A stretch of 64,000 bases of DNA, taken from NCBI RefSeq assembly GCF_000147355.1, contig NC_014506.1:1-64000 (forward strand). The letters are read 5' to 3'. A program made the translations under genes and the position numbers. The notes beneath the pieces were generated by a model. The model was not told where the DNA came from, ran no database searches, and worked only from the letters and a program-made list of their open reading frames with translations. Shown one piece after another: positions 11,143 to 20,296 of the stretch (the first letter of the stretch is position 1; each line of letters starts with the position of its first letter). The stretch is from Sulfurimonas autotrophica DSM 16294 (GTDB lineage: Bacteria; Campylobacterota; Campylobacteria; Campylobacterales; Sulfurimonadaceae).

Positions 11143-12165
11143 ATGAATAGAAAACAGATATACAATCCTGACTCAACTGAAAATGTTAATGATAGAAAAG
11201 TATTTGGTGGAAACCCAACGGGTATTTTTGAACTGAATAATATAAAATATCAGTGGGCATATAATCTGTGGGAAATGATGCTAAACAACACATGGTTTCC
11301 CAAAGAAGTAGATATGACACGGGATGTCAATGATTACAAACAGCTTACAGATGCTGAAAAAACAGCCTATGATAAAGCACTTTCACAGCTTATTTTTATG
11401 GATTCACTTCAAACTAACAACCTGATTGACAATGTTAATCCCTATGTAACTGCACCTGAAATTAATCTTATTTTAGTTCGTCAGTCTTTTGAAGAGGCGC
11501 TGCATTCACAAAGTTATGCCGTTATGGTTGACAGTATTTCTACAAACTCAGAAGAGATATATGATTTGTGGCGTAGAGATATGATGCTAAAACACAAAAA
11601 TGATACGATTGCCGCAGTGTATCAGGAGCTTGCAAAAAATCCGACTGACAGTAACTTTGTAAAAGCATGTTTTGCAAATCAGATACTTGAAGGTATCTAC
11701 TTTTACAGCGGATTTACTTATATATATACACTTGCACGCTCTGGAAAAATGCTCGGTTCTGCACAGATGATTCGTTTTATACAACGTGATGAAGTAACAC
11801 ATCTGGTGCTTTTTCAAAATCTTATCAATACACTCAGAAAAGAGCGACCTGACCTCTTTACTGATGAACTTAGAGCAGATGTAATTGAGATGTTTAAAGA
11901 AGCGGTAAAACTTGAAACAGAGTGGGGCAAATATATCACTCAAGGGCAGATTCTTGGTCTTACGGATGAAATAGTTGAACAGTATATTCAGTATCTTGCT
12001 GATGACAGATTGAACTCTGTCGGTTTTGATAAACTCTACAATGTCTCAAATCCTATAAAATGGGTTGATGATTTTGCAAAATTTAATGACCAAAAAACAA
12101 ATTTCTTTGAAGGAACAGTAACAAACTATTCAAAAGGCAGTCTCTCTTTTGATGATGACTTCTAA
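11143..12165 (+). CDS. nrdB: Ribonucleoside-diphosphate reductase beta subunit
   Basis: The small subunit of class I ribonucleotide reductase; it houses the di-iron site and radical used to make deoxyribonucleotides. 340 residues. The motif EALHSQSY supplies iron ligands Glu and His and, four residues after His, the Tyr at the radical position of class Ia/b enzymes. Other iron ligands lie in [10 protein letters not shown] and RDEVTHL. The large subunit is not nearby. The nitrilase gene begins inside its 3' end in another frame, indicating translational coupling. Confidence 0.95.
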   Translation: MNRKQIYNPDSTENVNDRKVFGGNPTGIFELNNIKYQWAYNLWEMMLNNTWFPKEVDMTRDVNDYKQLTDAEKTAYDKALSQLIFMDSLQTNNLIDNVNPYVTAPEINLILVRQSFEEALHSQSYAVMVDSISTNSEEIYDLWRRDMMLKHKNDTIAAVYQELAKNPTDSNFVKACFANQILEGIYFYSGFTYIYTLARSGKMLGSAQMIRFIQRDEVTHLVLFQNLINTLRKERPDLFTDELRADVIEMFKEAVKLETEWGKYITQGQILGLTDEIVEQYIQYLADDRLNSVGFDKLYNVSNPIKWVDDFAKFNDQKTNFFEGTVTNYSKGSLSFDDDF

Positions 12166-12892
12166 AACCTCTGAGCATACTCTATGCTCATTGTTGTTTG
12201 AAACAACAGATAATTACGAACATAACTTACAGACACTACTAACACTGCTAACACAAACACAAGAAAATTCTATTATTGTTGCACCTGAGGTTTGTTTGAC
12301 TTCCTATGATTATGAGCGTATGGATGAAATGCTTTTCTTTGCTTCTAAAGCAACAGCAGCTATAAAAAAGGCTTCTTATAACAAAATAATTATTCTTACA
12401 ATGTTAGAAGAAAAAGAGGGGAAAGTCTTTAATTTTGCCAAAGTTTTTTATAATGGTGAGGTTGTGTTTCAAAGAGCAAAAGCGAAACTCTTTAAGTTCG
12501 GCGATGAAGACAAGTACATGCAAGCAGGGAATGATGAAGATTTTAAAATAGTCGAAGTTGCAGGCATTAAGTTAGCTGTGTTTGTTTGTTTTGAACTGCG
12601 TTTTAAAGAGCTGTGGCAAAAGTCAGAGGGTGCAGATGTTATTGCCGTGCCTTCATGGTGGGGAGAGTTAAGAACGGAGCATTTTAAAATTTTAACACAG
12701 GCGCTGGCTCTGATGAATCAATGTTATGTTATTGCAAGTGACAGCGCAAACAAAGAATGTACTGCAATGAGTGGCATTATTACACCGCAGGGTGAGGCGT
12801 TTAGAAATGGGAATAAGCCTTGCTTAAAAGTAGAATATAATAAAAAAGAGATAGCATTAATGAGAAGATATATGGATGTAGGGATACGATAA
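12152..12892 (+). CDS. Carbon-nitrogen hydrolase (nitrilase superfamily)
   Basis: About 246 residues. The Glu-Lys-Cys triad of the superfamily can be seen: Glu in [10 protein letters not shown], Lys in AKAKLFKFG and Cys in VFVCFELRF. These enzymes cleave amides, for example omega-amidase or N-carbamoyl substrates; the substrate here is unknown. The frame opens at a TTG at 12149, but two ATGs follow directly and are better starts. It overlaps the end of nrdB by 14 bases and is followed by pcm after one base, so nrdB, this gene and pcm are probably one operon. Confidence 0.85.
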   Translation: MMTSKTSEHTLCSLLFETTDNYEHNLQTLLTLLTQTQENSIIVAPEVCLTSYDYERMDEMLFFASKATAAIKKASYNKIIILTMLEEKEGKVFNFAKVFYNGEVVFQRAKAKLFKFGDEDKYMQAGNDEDFKIVEVAGIKLAVFVCFELRFKELWQKSEGADVIAVPSWWGELRTEHFKILTQALALMNQCYVIASDSANKECTAMSGIITPQGEAFRNGNKPCLKVEYNKKEIALMRRYMDVGIR

Positions 12893-12893
12893 C

Positions 12894-13532
12894 TTGGATA
12901 GAATAACAGCGACAAAAACAGCCCGTTTGGCAAATGAGTGTGATGCAAAATTTAAGTTGAGCGATGAAGTAAAAAAGGCTATTGCTTCAACAAATAGAGA
13001 AGCATTTGTGCCGACAGGATTTAAACATAATGCTTATAAACTTGATGCTCTGCCTATAGGTGCTGATCAATACATCAGTTCCCCTTTAACAGTTGCAAAA
13101 ATGACAGAGTATCTTTTCCCTCGCGGAGCAGACAGGGTCTTGGAAGTCGGATGTGGAAGCGGCTATCAGGCAGCCGTTCTTTCGCACCTCTTTCGTGGGG
13201 TATTTACCATAGAGCGCATAGAACCTTTGATACTTGAAGCAAAAAAAAGATTCCGTGAGCTGGGTATAAATAACATACATACGCGCACGGATGACGGACA
13301 AAACGGATGGATTCAATATGCACCTTATGACAGGATTCTTTTTTCTGCAACGGCAAAAGAGATTCCAACAAAACTGTTTGAGCAGTTAGCTGATGGAGGA
13401 ATACTTGTGGCCCCTTTACAAAAAAGAAACACGCAGGTGATTACCCGTTTTATAAAAAATGGTGACTATATTGAAGAAGAAGAGCTTGAAGATTGTGATT
13501 TTGTCCCTATACTTGACGGTGTGCTTAAGTAG
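12894..13532 (+). CDS. pcm: Protein-L-isoaspartate O-methyltransferase
   Basis: Methylates abnormal isoaspartyl residues with S-adenosylmethionine so they can be repaired. 212 residues, usual length. The SAM-binding motif I reads VLEVGCGSGYQAAVL at about 83-97, preceded by the family stretch around GADQYISSPLTVAKM. The start is a TTG one base after the nitrilase stop; there is no ATG early in the frame, so a weak start and coupling to the gene before it are likely. Belongs to the nrdB operon. Confidence 0.93.
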   Translation: MDRITATKTARLANECDAKFKLSDEVKKAIASTNREAFVPTGFKHNAYKLDALPIGADQYISSPLTVAKMTEYLFPRGADRVLEVGCGSGYQAAVLSHLFRGVFTIERIEPLILEAKKRFRELGINNIHTRTDDGQNGWIQYAPYDRILFSATAKEIPTKLFEQLADGGILVAPLQKRNTQVITRFIKNGDYIEEEELEDCDFVPILDGVLK

Positions 13533-13593
13533 CTTTATAAGCTTTTTTATATTTTTATAGTAGAATAGTATTAATTCAATTTAGGGCGTGATT

Positions 13594-14427
13594 ATGGAAG
13601 ATATGTATGGCATAAAGTATTCAAAGCCGGAAGTTGTTCTGCTTCAAGAGACTGGTATTGGAGTGGCTGAAACGGCTGCGCGCACATGTTATGACAGCTT
13701 TTGCAACAGTGAGAATGAAGTTGTTCAAGAGATTGAAAATATACTGCCTGATACGCAAATGTGCGAGTCTCTTAACAATATAGAAGAATCGCAGCTGCTT
13801 GATGATTTGGCATGGACTTACTTTCACCATTCTATTTTGGAACATGCAAATCTTAGTTATCTTATTCGCTCAACAAGCAGAGGTGTTTTACAAGAGCATG
13901 CAAGACACCGTATACAGGCCATTAGCGTAAGAAGCACTCGCTATACTATGAGCTCTCTTATTAATGCTTTTGTAGCATCAAAACATGGCGAAGATAAAGA
14001 GTTTTTTATAAATAAAGTTTTGGAATTTGATATGTTTGTAACTGCAGATGAAGCGTATAACAGACTTGAAATCGGGGGAATGTATGAGAAGCTTGATTTT
14101 CAGTCAAAAAAAGTAGAAAATTTCCATGATATTGCCGTAGCTAAAAGTTCACTTCATTTGATTAAAGAACTTCAAGGCAAATCTCAAGAACTCTATAATG
14201 CTTTGCAGGCAGGAAAAAAGAAAAGAAACGTAGGCGATGCTTTTAAGCACATTATTACAGACAATGTCAAAGTAGATATGGTGGTGACATTTAACCTCAG
14301 AAGTTTGAAAAACTATCTTACATTACGTGACAGCGGTGCCGCATATTTTCAAATACGCTGGCTTGCTCAGGAGATGATGAAAGTTACTCCTCAGAAATAC
14401 CTTGATTTAATTATCAAGAAAAAATAG
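13594..14427 (+). CDS. thyX: Flavin-dependent thymidylate synthase
   Basis: Makes dTMP from dUMP with FAD and methylene-tetrahydrofolate. The diagnostic ThyX motif RHRxxxxxxxS is present as RHRIQAISVRS, followed by RY. The frame opens at GTG 13588, but the AGGG site fits the ATG at 13594 better, giving 277 residues, a little longer than many ThyX proteins. ThyX replaces ThyA in many Campylobacterota and avoids the need for separate DHFR. A small lipoprotein gene follows after 8 bases. Confidence 0.95.
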   Translation: MEDMYGIKYSKPEVVLLQETGIGVAETAARTCYDSFCNSENEVVQEIENILPDTQMCESLNNIEESQLLDDLAWTYFHHSILEHANLSYLIRSTSRGVLQEHARHRIQAISVRSTRYTMSSLINAFVASKHGEDKEFFINKVLEFDMFVTADEAYNRLEIGGMYEKLDFQSKKVENFHDIAVAKSSLHLIKELQGKSQELYNALQAGKKKRNVGDAFKHIITDNVKVDMVVTFNLRSLKNYLTLRDSGAAYFQIRWLAQEMMKVTPQKYLDLIIKKK

Positions 14428-14435
14428 GACTTTTT

Positions 14436-14654
14436 ATGTATAAAATTTTAATACTGGCAACACTCTTTTTTACAGGATGCTCAAACATTACTATAACGGC
14501 TGCAATGTGTGATAAGCTCGAGAGTGAACCGGGTGCTACAGTACCACAGGAGTGTAAGGCATACAGTGAAAAAGAAGCCGACAAAGCATTCAACAAAGTT
14601 GTCAATGAGAAAAAAGTATCTGACTCAGATATAGAATTTCACATAGAAAAGTAG
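14436..14654 (+). CDS. Small lipoprotein
   Basis: 72 residues. A short signal peptide ends in the lipobox FTGC (Cys at about 15), so the mature protein should be lipid-anchored. The mature part has two more cysteines (in AAMCDKL and PQECKAY) that may form a disulphide, and is rich in Glu and Lys. It follows thyX by 8 bases and precedes the phnA promoter. I do not recognise a family; the function is unknown. Confidence 0.65.
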   Translation: MYKILILATLFFTGCSNITITAAMCDKLESEPGATVPQECKAYSEKEADKAFNKVVNEKKVSDSDIEFHIEK

Positions 14655-14660
14655 TATAAT
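14655..14660 (+). promoter_or_regulatory. -10 element of phnA-dgt
   Basis: TATAAT immediately after the lipoprotein stop codon, 28 bases before the phnA ATG, with an AAAGGA ribosome site between. It marks the start of a separate phnA-dgt transcript. Confidence 0.6.
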
Positions 14661-14688
14661 TCCAAAAAGATTTATAAAGGAATAAAAT

Positions 14689-15219
14689 ATGGCTAGAAGT
14701 GAAGTATGTGAATTATGTGGAAGCAGTGAAGATGTGAGTCTTTTAGAACTGCCTGTGAGTGACTCAAGTGAAGATCAAAGCGTTTATGTTTGTGCTACAT
14801 GTAAAAATCAAATAGAAAATGATGAGCTTGATGAAACGCACTTCAACTGCCTGAATGACGCAATGTGGAGTGAAGTGCCGGCTGTGAAAGTAATGTCATA
14901 TATTTTATGGAATAAGCTGGGTCGTACAGATATGACAGATATGATGTATCTTGAAGAGGAAGAACAAAAACTTGCAGATGCTGCTATAAATGCATATGCA
15001 AACAAAGTAGTCTTTCGTGATGCAAACGGTGTTGAACTCAAAGCCGGCGACAGTATTGTAATACTCAAAGATTTAGATGTAAAGGGTGCGGGATTCACTG
15101 CAAAACGCGGTACTACTGTAACTCGTATTGCGCTTCCTAATGATATAGATGACCATGTTGAGGGTCGTGTCAACGGAACAAAGATTTATTTAAAAACTGA
15201 ATTTATTAAAAAAGCCTAA
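14689..15219 (+). CDS. PhnA/YjdM family zinc-ribbon protein
   Basis: 176 residues. The N-terminus has a zinc ribbon formed by CELC and, about 24 residues on, CATC; the C-terminus carries the PhnA domain with KAGDSIVILKDLDVKG and ending VNGTKIYLKTEFIKKA. Despite the old name, this family is not shown to act in phosphonate breakdown in general; an E. coli relative protects under stress. Its stop overlaps the next gene's start (TAATG), so it is coupled to the dGTPase. Confidence 0.88.
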   Translation: MARSEVCELCGSSEDVSLLELPVSDSSEDQSVYVCATCKNQIENDELDETHFNCLNDAMWSEVPAVKVMSYILWNKLGRTDMTDMMYLEEEEQKLADAAINAYANKVVFRDANGVELKAGDSIVILKDLDVKGAGFTAKRGTTVTRIALPNDIDDHVEGRVNGTKIYLKTEFIKKA

Positions 15220-16286
15220 TGAAACCATACGAGCGATTTTATAAAATAGAGAAGGATTTTCGCAATCCTTATGCTCGTGATCGAGATAGAATTATTCACT
15301 CCGGTTCATTCAGAAAACTGGAGTATAAGACACAGGTTTTTTTAAATCACGAGGGTGATTTTTTTCGCACTCGTTTGACACACTCTATAGAAGTCTCTCA
15401 AATTGCCCGCTCTATTACTTCTCAATTAGAACTGAATGAATCATTGGCCGAAGCCATAGCACTTGCGCATGATTTGGGTCATACGCCTTTTGGCCATGTC
15501 GGTGGTGATACTCTGGATGAATGTTTAAAAGCTGACGGATTTTCTAACGGTTTTGAGCATAATTTTCAATCGTTTAGAGTTGTTACAAAACTTGAAAAAA
15601 GGTATAAAGGTTTTAACGGGCTCAATCTTACTTTTGCAACACTCGAAGGTATATTAAAACACTCCTATCCATACAAAAAGCTCTTTCTCCCACGTATAAT
15701 AGATGAACAGTTTGATTTAAGCAGACATCCTACTTATGAAGCTATGGTTGTGGATCGTGCTGATGAAATAGCATATATGAGTCATGATATTGATGATGGA
15801 GTTAATTCCGGAATTATTACATTTGAAGATTTAAGAGCGAGTGAATTGGCATGTGAAATATTAGAAAAAGTTGCTGCCGAAGGTGTTACAGATGAGAACG
15901 ATGAGATGTTTCGCTATAGGTTCAGTTCGCACCTTATCAATCATTTAGTTTATTCATTACTTGAATATTCAAAACAAAAAGTTGCTCATCGCGAAGAGAT
16001 GCCTATAGGTTTTGAAAAAGAGCTTGAAACTCAAATCAAAAAGTTGAAAAAAATTCTTTTTGTAAAAATGTATCAGCATAAAAATATAGTTAGAAAAATG
16101 TATGCCGGAAAACAGGCAATAAAAGGTCTATATAAAGGCTTGATGGAACAAGATAAAATGCTTCCGCAATTTTATTATAAGCAGTTACATGTAAGAAATA
16201 AACACCGCGTTATAGCTGACTATATTGCAAGTATGAGCGATAGATACGCAGTGAATTTTCATAATGAAATGTATGCAAATATATAA
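15219..16286 (+). CDS. dgt: Deoxyguanosinetriphosphate triphosphohydrolase-like protein
   Basis: An HD-superfamily enzyme that splits dNTPs (classically dGTP) to nucleoside and triphosphate. 355 residues. The metal ligands H...HD...D are visible in RLTHSIEVSQIARS, LAHDLGHTPFGH and SHDIDDG, after the N-terminal RDRDRIIHSGSFRKLEYKTQ region typical of the family. Start ATG overlaps the phnA stop by one base. The true nucleotide preference is unknown, and many members are regulated by dNTPs. dNTP metabolism genes nrdB and thyX lie just upstream. Confidence 0.9.
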   Translation: MKPYERFYKIEKDFRNPYARDRDRIIHSGSFRKLEYKTQVFLNHEGDFFRTRLTHSIEVSQIARSITSQLELNESLAEAIALAHDLGHTPFGHVGGDTLDECLKADGFSNGFEHNFQSFRVVTKLEKRYKGFNGLNLTFATLEGILKHSYPYKKLFLPRIIDEQFDLSRHPTYEAMVVDRADEIAYMSHDIDDGVNSGIITFEDLRASELACEILEKVAAEGVTDENDEMFRYRFSSHLINHLVYSLLEYSKQKVAHREEMPIGFEKELETQIKKLKKILFVKMYQHKNIVRKMYAGKQAIKGLYKGLMEQDKMLPQFYYKQLHVRNKHRVIADYIASMSDRYAVNFHNEMYANI

Positions 16287-16310
16287 TAAGTGCAATAGTT
16301 TATTATATAT
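16279..16310. terminator. AT-only hairpin between convergent genes
   Basis: An 11-bp perfect stem ATATATAATAA / TTATTATATAT with a 10-base loop lies between dgt (plus) and the chemoreceptor gene (minus) and overlaps the dgt stop. It may serve both strands, but being pure AT it is a weak terminator. Confidence 0.4.
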
Positions 16311-17436
16311 GTGATATTTTAGTAACTAATTCTTTTGTTACATTATCTACATGTAAAAGTTTTTTTCTTATAGTATCTATAAACTTTTTTGTAGTATGCA
16401 TTTTATCAATTTGCTCAGATGTAACATTTACAGAATTTTGTGCCTCACTTTTGATAATTTTTGAATTTTCTGTGTCTGCTAAACTTTTTTGGTATGCACT
16501 CTCTACCTCATGACTTGCTTCACTTAGACTTGATTGTAACTCTTTTGAAATTTCTACAAGTTCAAGAGTAGACTTGGCATTTACTTCTACGCTGCCGCTT
16601 GCATCTGAAATACTTTGCACAATTACATTTACGCTTGCATTAATTTCCGTAAGTGCTCTTTGGGTATTTTCAGCCAGTTTTCTTACTTCATCCGCCACGA
16701 CTGCAAAACCGCGTCCATGTTCACCGGCACGGGCTGCTTCAATAGCTGCATTTAAAGCTAAAAGATTTGTTTTATCGGATATATCGGATATGATATTTAA
16801 AATGCCTTTAATATCTTCGGCATTTTGTGTTAATGATTTAAGATCGTCGTTAACAGTTATCTCTCCGTCATGCGTTTGCATTACCTGATTTTCCAACATA
16901 GACATTTGTGAAACTGAATTGTCTAATTTTTCTGAAACATTATTTAGGCTACTTAACACATCTTCTGAAAATTCAAGATTTTGTTTGGATTCATCTTCTA
17001 TAAGGTTTAATTTCTTAAGAAGATTGTTTGCAGAGTTCGCTGATGCGCTAAAATCATCTTCTAATTGTAAAACACTTTGGTTTAGTTCTTCTAAATCTTT
17101 GTCTATTTTACTGGATGTTGCCGCTAACTGTTTTGCTTCATTTACTTTTGCCGTAAATTTATTAATAAGCTCAACCATTTCTCTGTACTCTTTGGAAAAT
17201 GCCAATTTAATATTTATTGTATCTCCTGCTTTAAAATCAGCCAGTGTAGCTATGATTTTTTTTGCAACATCAACACCGTTTATTTTTTCATCAATATCAT
17301 GTACCAAAATAACAATGGCAATAATTACCTGTACGATTTGAGAGATAATATTATCGGTGAAAACAAAAGCATTTATAAGCAGTAGTACAATGCCAATCCA
17401 GTGAACAAGTCTCATACGGAGAAAAAGTGAAGTCAT
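16303..17436 (-). CDS. Methyl-accepting chemotaxis protein
   Basis: 377 residues. Two short hydrophobic segments lie in the first 50 residues with almost no periplasmic loop, so sensing is probably cytoplasmic or membrane-based. A long coiled coil leads to the conserved signalling hairpin ([20 protein letters not shown], then [14 protein letters not shown]) near 215-255 that contacts CheA and CheW. Unlike most receptors it has no visible HAMP or ligand domain. The gene is alone on the minus strand, upstream reading away from rpsU. Confidence 0.88.
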   Translation of the reverse strand: MTSLFLRMRLVHWIGIVLLLINAFVFTDNIISQIVQVIIAIVILVHDIDEKINGVDVAKKIIATLADFKAGDTINIKLAFSKEYREMVELINKFTAKVNEAKQLAATSSKIDKDLEELNQSVLQLEDDFSASANSANNLLKKLNLIEDESKQNLEFSEDVLSSLNNVSEKLDNSVSQMSMLENQVMQTHDGEITVNDDLKSLTQNAEDIKGILNIISDISDKTNLLALNAAIEAARAGEHGRGFAVVADEVRKLAENTQRALTEINASVNVIVQSISDASGSVEVNAKSTLELVEISKELQSSLSEASHEVESAYQKSLADTENSKIIKSEAQNSVNVTSEQIDKMHTTKKFIDTIRKKLLHVDNVTKELVTKISHI

Positions 17437-17514
17437 AGATTTATCCTTAAGTAAATATATAAGGAAGTATTATAGCATTAAAATTAAGTTTTGGAAATAT
17501 TTTGTATAAGAAGA

Positions 17515-17542
17515 GAAACGTTCTCCCTAAGGAGAAACGTTT
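17515..17542 (-). terminator. Terminator after rpsU
   Basis: AACGTTCTCC, a CTAA loop and GGAGAA(A)CGTT form a stem with one bulged base just beyond the rpsU stop at 17541-17543. On the minus strand it precedes a T-rich stretch. Confidence 0.6.
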
Positions 17543-17753
17543 ACAGGCGTGATTCGTAACGTCTCATCATATAAAGACGTTTAAGCATTTTTTTACGAGA
17601 AGCAATTTTGAATTTCTTACGTTTTTCAGTCTCTGTTTCATGGAAACGGCGAGCACGAGCTTCTGTAACGATTAAGTTACGGTCAACTTGTTTTTTGAAA
17701 CGTCTGTAAGCAGCATCAAAATTATCATCTGAGCGTAGTACAATACCAGGCAT
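17541..17753 (-). CDS. rpsU: 30S ribosomal protein S21
   Basis: 70 residues, the normal length for S21, strongly basic, starting [20 protein letters not shown] and rich in Arg and Lys throughout. S21 sits at the platform of the 30S subunit and helps base pairing with the mRNA leader. It is monocistronic here, with its own -10 element upstream and a hairpin downstream, not beside dnaG as in many other bacteria (dnaG lies about 18 kb away). Confidence 0.95.
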   Translation of the reverse strand: MPGIVLRSDDNFDAAYRRFKKQVDRNLIVTEARARRFHETETEKRKKFKIASRKKMLKRLYMMRRYESRL

Positions 17754-17790
17754 ATCACATCACCCACTTTCTGTTTAAATTTGAAATGAA

Positions 17791-17796
17791 ATTATA
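17791..17796 (-). promoter_or_regulatory. -10 element of rpsU
   Basis: ATTATA on the plus strand reads TATAAT on the minus strand, preceded by TATGG (extended -10), 38 bases before the rpsU ATG. Confidence 0.55.
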
Positions 17797-17889
17797 CCAT
17801 AATTTTTAGTCAGAATGCTATATTTTGAAATTTTTTGTTTTGGAAAATTGTTTTATTTAAAATAGTTAGATTTATTACAATAATTTTAG

Positions 17890-17895
17890 TATAAT
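17890..17895 (+). promoter_or_regulatory. -10 element of the pilus operon
   Basis: TATAAT 28 bases before the first pilus gene, with GGAG before the ATG. From here eight genes run with tight spacing, so this is the likely main promoter of the locus. Confidence 0.6.
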
Positions 17896-17923
17896 CAAAT
17901 ACTTAAAAATTATATGGAGATTT

Positions 17924-19315
17924 ATGTCTAAGTTTTATTCTATATCTGTAGTGAATGGATATGCGTTTATTTTATATTTAGAAAAAAATAATAATAATCT
18001 TAGTATCTTAGATAATGAAGAGATAGAAGTATCTGAACTGGCATCTTTTATTAAAGAAAAAAAGAATCTTTATATAAGTACTTTACAAAAATTTGAATTT
18101 TCTCAAAATATACAAGTACCTGTAGCAATTGCTAAGAGTAGAAATATCAAAAATTATCTTTTATATAAAATAAAAGAGTCTAATCCCGATATAGATGTTT
18201 TGTTTAATTTTCATAAACTTCCAAAACAAAATGATGAAGAAAATATTAGCTACAATATAGAAGTTTTGGATGAAAAAGCTTATTTAAATACTTTGGATTT
18301 TATTGATGATTTTAGTAAAATAAAATCATCAACTACTAGTAAATTTGCACTTTTAAGTTTGGCAAACCGATGTATAGATGAAGATCATTATATTTGTGTA
18401 TATACAACTGCAACAACAATAATAGTCTTAGCTGTAGAGCAACAAGAGTTGATCTTTTCTCGTACTATTGTTGTGGAGCCATCCAGTATGGAAACGATGC
18501 AGATGGATATAACGGAACATATAACACAAACTATCTCTTATATAAATAATCAGTTTAGAGATATAGAGTTTAAAACTTTGGCATTATCTGGTTCAATTGC
18601 ACTTGATGATATAATTCCACAGCACATTGTAATGTTTAATAATTTAAATATATCTGTTTTGTATCCAAATACTTTTATTAAAAATATTAATGCTGAAGAG
18701 TCTCAGGAATATATACTTTCTTTGGGAACTGCATTAGTGTCTAAATCGAATCAATTTTTACCTAAGTTGATTTTAGGAATACGACAATTTAATATTGCAT
18801 CAGCACTTGGCCTTGCAGCATCATTAATATTAGTGTTTTGTATGTTTTATTTTACCTTCAATGAATATGAAAAATATAGTAATTTATCAAATCAAAATAA
18901 AGTTTTGGAAGCTAAATACTCAAAAGTACTTTCACAAACAAAAATGCTTTCTCAAGAAGAACTTGAAAAGTATGTAAATCATATATCTATGGTGGACAAA
19001 TATCTTAAAAATACTCCTGTCAATACACTGGCAATCTTGAAACCTCTTATTAAACTAAGTAAACCGTCTAAGTTTGAATATAAAGATGAAAATGGACTTA
19101 TCTACTTTAAAGTAGATTTTGAAAAAAGCTTTACAGAACTGATAAATTTATATAAATTTGAAAAAGAATTTAATAAGAGATTAAATGATATAAACAGCAG
19201 TATGAAAATTAACAAAAATGTTATAATTGATTATAAAAAACTTATATACAAGGTACAGCTTAGCACACTTAGTAAGAAAAATAAACTAAACAGCACAAGG
19301 GCAAGAAGACCATGA
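17924..19315 (+). CDS. GspL/PilM-MshI-like pilus assembly protein
   Basis: 463 residues. The N-terminal half (about 1-285) looks like the cytoplasmic actin-like domain of PilM/GspL proteins, one membrane helix lies at about 290-312, and the rest is a periplasmic coiled-coil segment ending in a very basic tail. In such systems this protein links the ATPase to the inner-membrane platform. Identity is weak by sequence but strong by context: first gene of the locus, overlapping the next by 4 bases. A fused PilM-PilN-type arrangement, as in MSHA MshI, is a reasonable alternative description. Confidence 0.65.
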   Translation: MSKFYSISVVNGYAFILYLEKNNNNLSILDNEEIEVSELASFIKEKKNLYISTLQKFEFSQNIQVPVAIAKSRNIKNYLLYKIKESNPDIDVLFNFHKLPKQNDEENISYNIEVLDEKAYLNTLDFIDDFSKIKSSTTSKFALLSLANRCIDEDHYICVYTTATTIIVLAVEQQELIFSRTIVVEPSSMETMQMDITEHITQTISYINNQFRDIEFKTLALSGSIALDDIIPQHIVMFNNLNISVLYPNTFIKNINAEESQEYILSLGTALVSKSNQFLPKLILGIRQFNIASALGLAASLILVFCMFYFTFNEYEKYSNLSNQNKVLEAKYSKVLSQTKMLSQEELEKYVNHISMVDKYLKNTPVNTLAILKPLIKLSKPSKFEYKDENGLIYFKVDFEKSFTELINLYKFEKEFNKRLNDINSSMKINKNVIIDYKKLIYKVQLSTLSKKNKLNSTRARRP

Positions 19316-19827
19316 TAAAAATTAGTTTCATTGTCATAAATGTAGTTTTGGCAATATTTTTATATTTTTTAAATACATGGTATGAGCAACAAGATATTAA
19401 AATACAAAAGATAAATAAGAAATATGTAAGTGATACCAGAAAATTAAAAGAGATAAAAAAGATTGACAACTGGCTGAATGAAAATGTAAAACATAATCTT
19501 ATAAAAATACCAAAAAGTACTGAAAATGCAGATATAAACTTGATTCATTTTTTTGATACTCATGCAAAAGAGTATAGTTTTCAAGTTGAAAAATTTATAT
19601 ATAAAGATGAAATGGCACATTTTTTAAATATAAAGTATTCAATATCAAGAGATAACTATAATAATTTATTTAAATTTATGAAACAAGAGTATAAAAATGG
19701 CTATTTATTTATAAAGAGTTTTAATATAGAAAAAACAATATTAAATGGCGAATTGATAGTAGTACAACCATATCCGTCAAAAAATAAAAAAATAAAAAAA
19801 AGGAGTTTAGAAGATGTACCTCAGTAA
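19312..19827 (+). CDS. PilO/MshJ-like inner-membrane pilus protein
   Basis: 171 residues with one N-terminal membrane helix (about 4-18), a short coiled coil, and a small periplasmic alpha/beta domain, the plan of PilO/GspM/MshJ proteins that form the alignment subcomplex with the GspL/PilM-like protein. It overlaps the gene before by 4 bases and the gene after by 14 bases. Very lysine-rich and AT-rich. Assigned mainly by position and topology. Confidence 0.55.
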   Translation: MIKISFIVINVVLAIFLYFLNTWYEQQDIKIQKINKKYVSDTRKLKEIKKIDNWLNENVKHNLIKIPKSTENADINLIHFFDTHAKEYSFQVEKFIYKDEMAHFLNIKYSISRDNYNNLFKFMKQEYKNGYLFIKSFNIEKTILNGELIVVQPYPSKNKKIKKRSLEDVPQ

Positions 19828-20296
19828 TAAGCAAATAATTCAACTTTTAACTCCATTTTTATTAGGAATTATTTTATTATTTTTTCAAGATGAAATATTA
19901 ACTTTCATGCACTCAAAGTTTCCAACGTTTAAAAGTATAAGCAATAAGGATTTTCATAAAAATGTAGATGAATATTTGAGAATTGATCAAGAGATGCACA
20001 CATATAATGATGTTGTTAAAAACGTTAAAGAGAGAAAAAATTCACTTAAATGGATAACTAGCAATGTGCTTTATCAAAAACAACTTACGCAAAGTGAAAA
20101 AAAAGCCAATATAAGTGAGCATAAACAACTTTGGAATTTAGAGGCTGTTTTTCCTAAGTATGATATGGCTATAATAAACTCACAATTTGTTCATAAGGGT
20201 TCTATTATTAACAAAGCGAAGATTATACAAATCAAATTTGACAGTGTATTACTTAAAACAAACAAAGGTTTAAAATGGGTTCATTTATTTCACTAG
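19814..20296 (+). CDS. GspC/PilP-MshK-like periplasmic linker protein
   Basis: 160 residues: a membrane helix at about 8-27, then a linker, then a C-terminal domain with AIINSQFVHKGSIINKAKI followed by a VLLKTNKG strand, which resembles the homology-region fold of GspC/PilP/MshK that binds the secretin. It would join the inner-membrane platform to the outer-membrane secretin encoded next, with which it overlaps by 22 bases. Function inferred from this motif and gene order. Confidence 0.6.
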   Translation: MYLSNKQIIQLLTPFLLGIILLFFQDEILTFMHSKFPTFKSISNKDFHKNVDEYLRIDQEMHTYNDVVKNVKERKNSLKWITSNVLYQKQLTQSEKKANISEHKQLWNLEAVFPKYDMAIINSQFVHKGSIINKAKIIQIKFDSVLLKTNKGLKWVHLFH

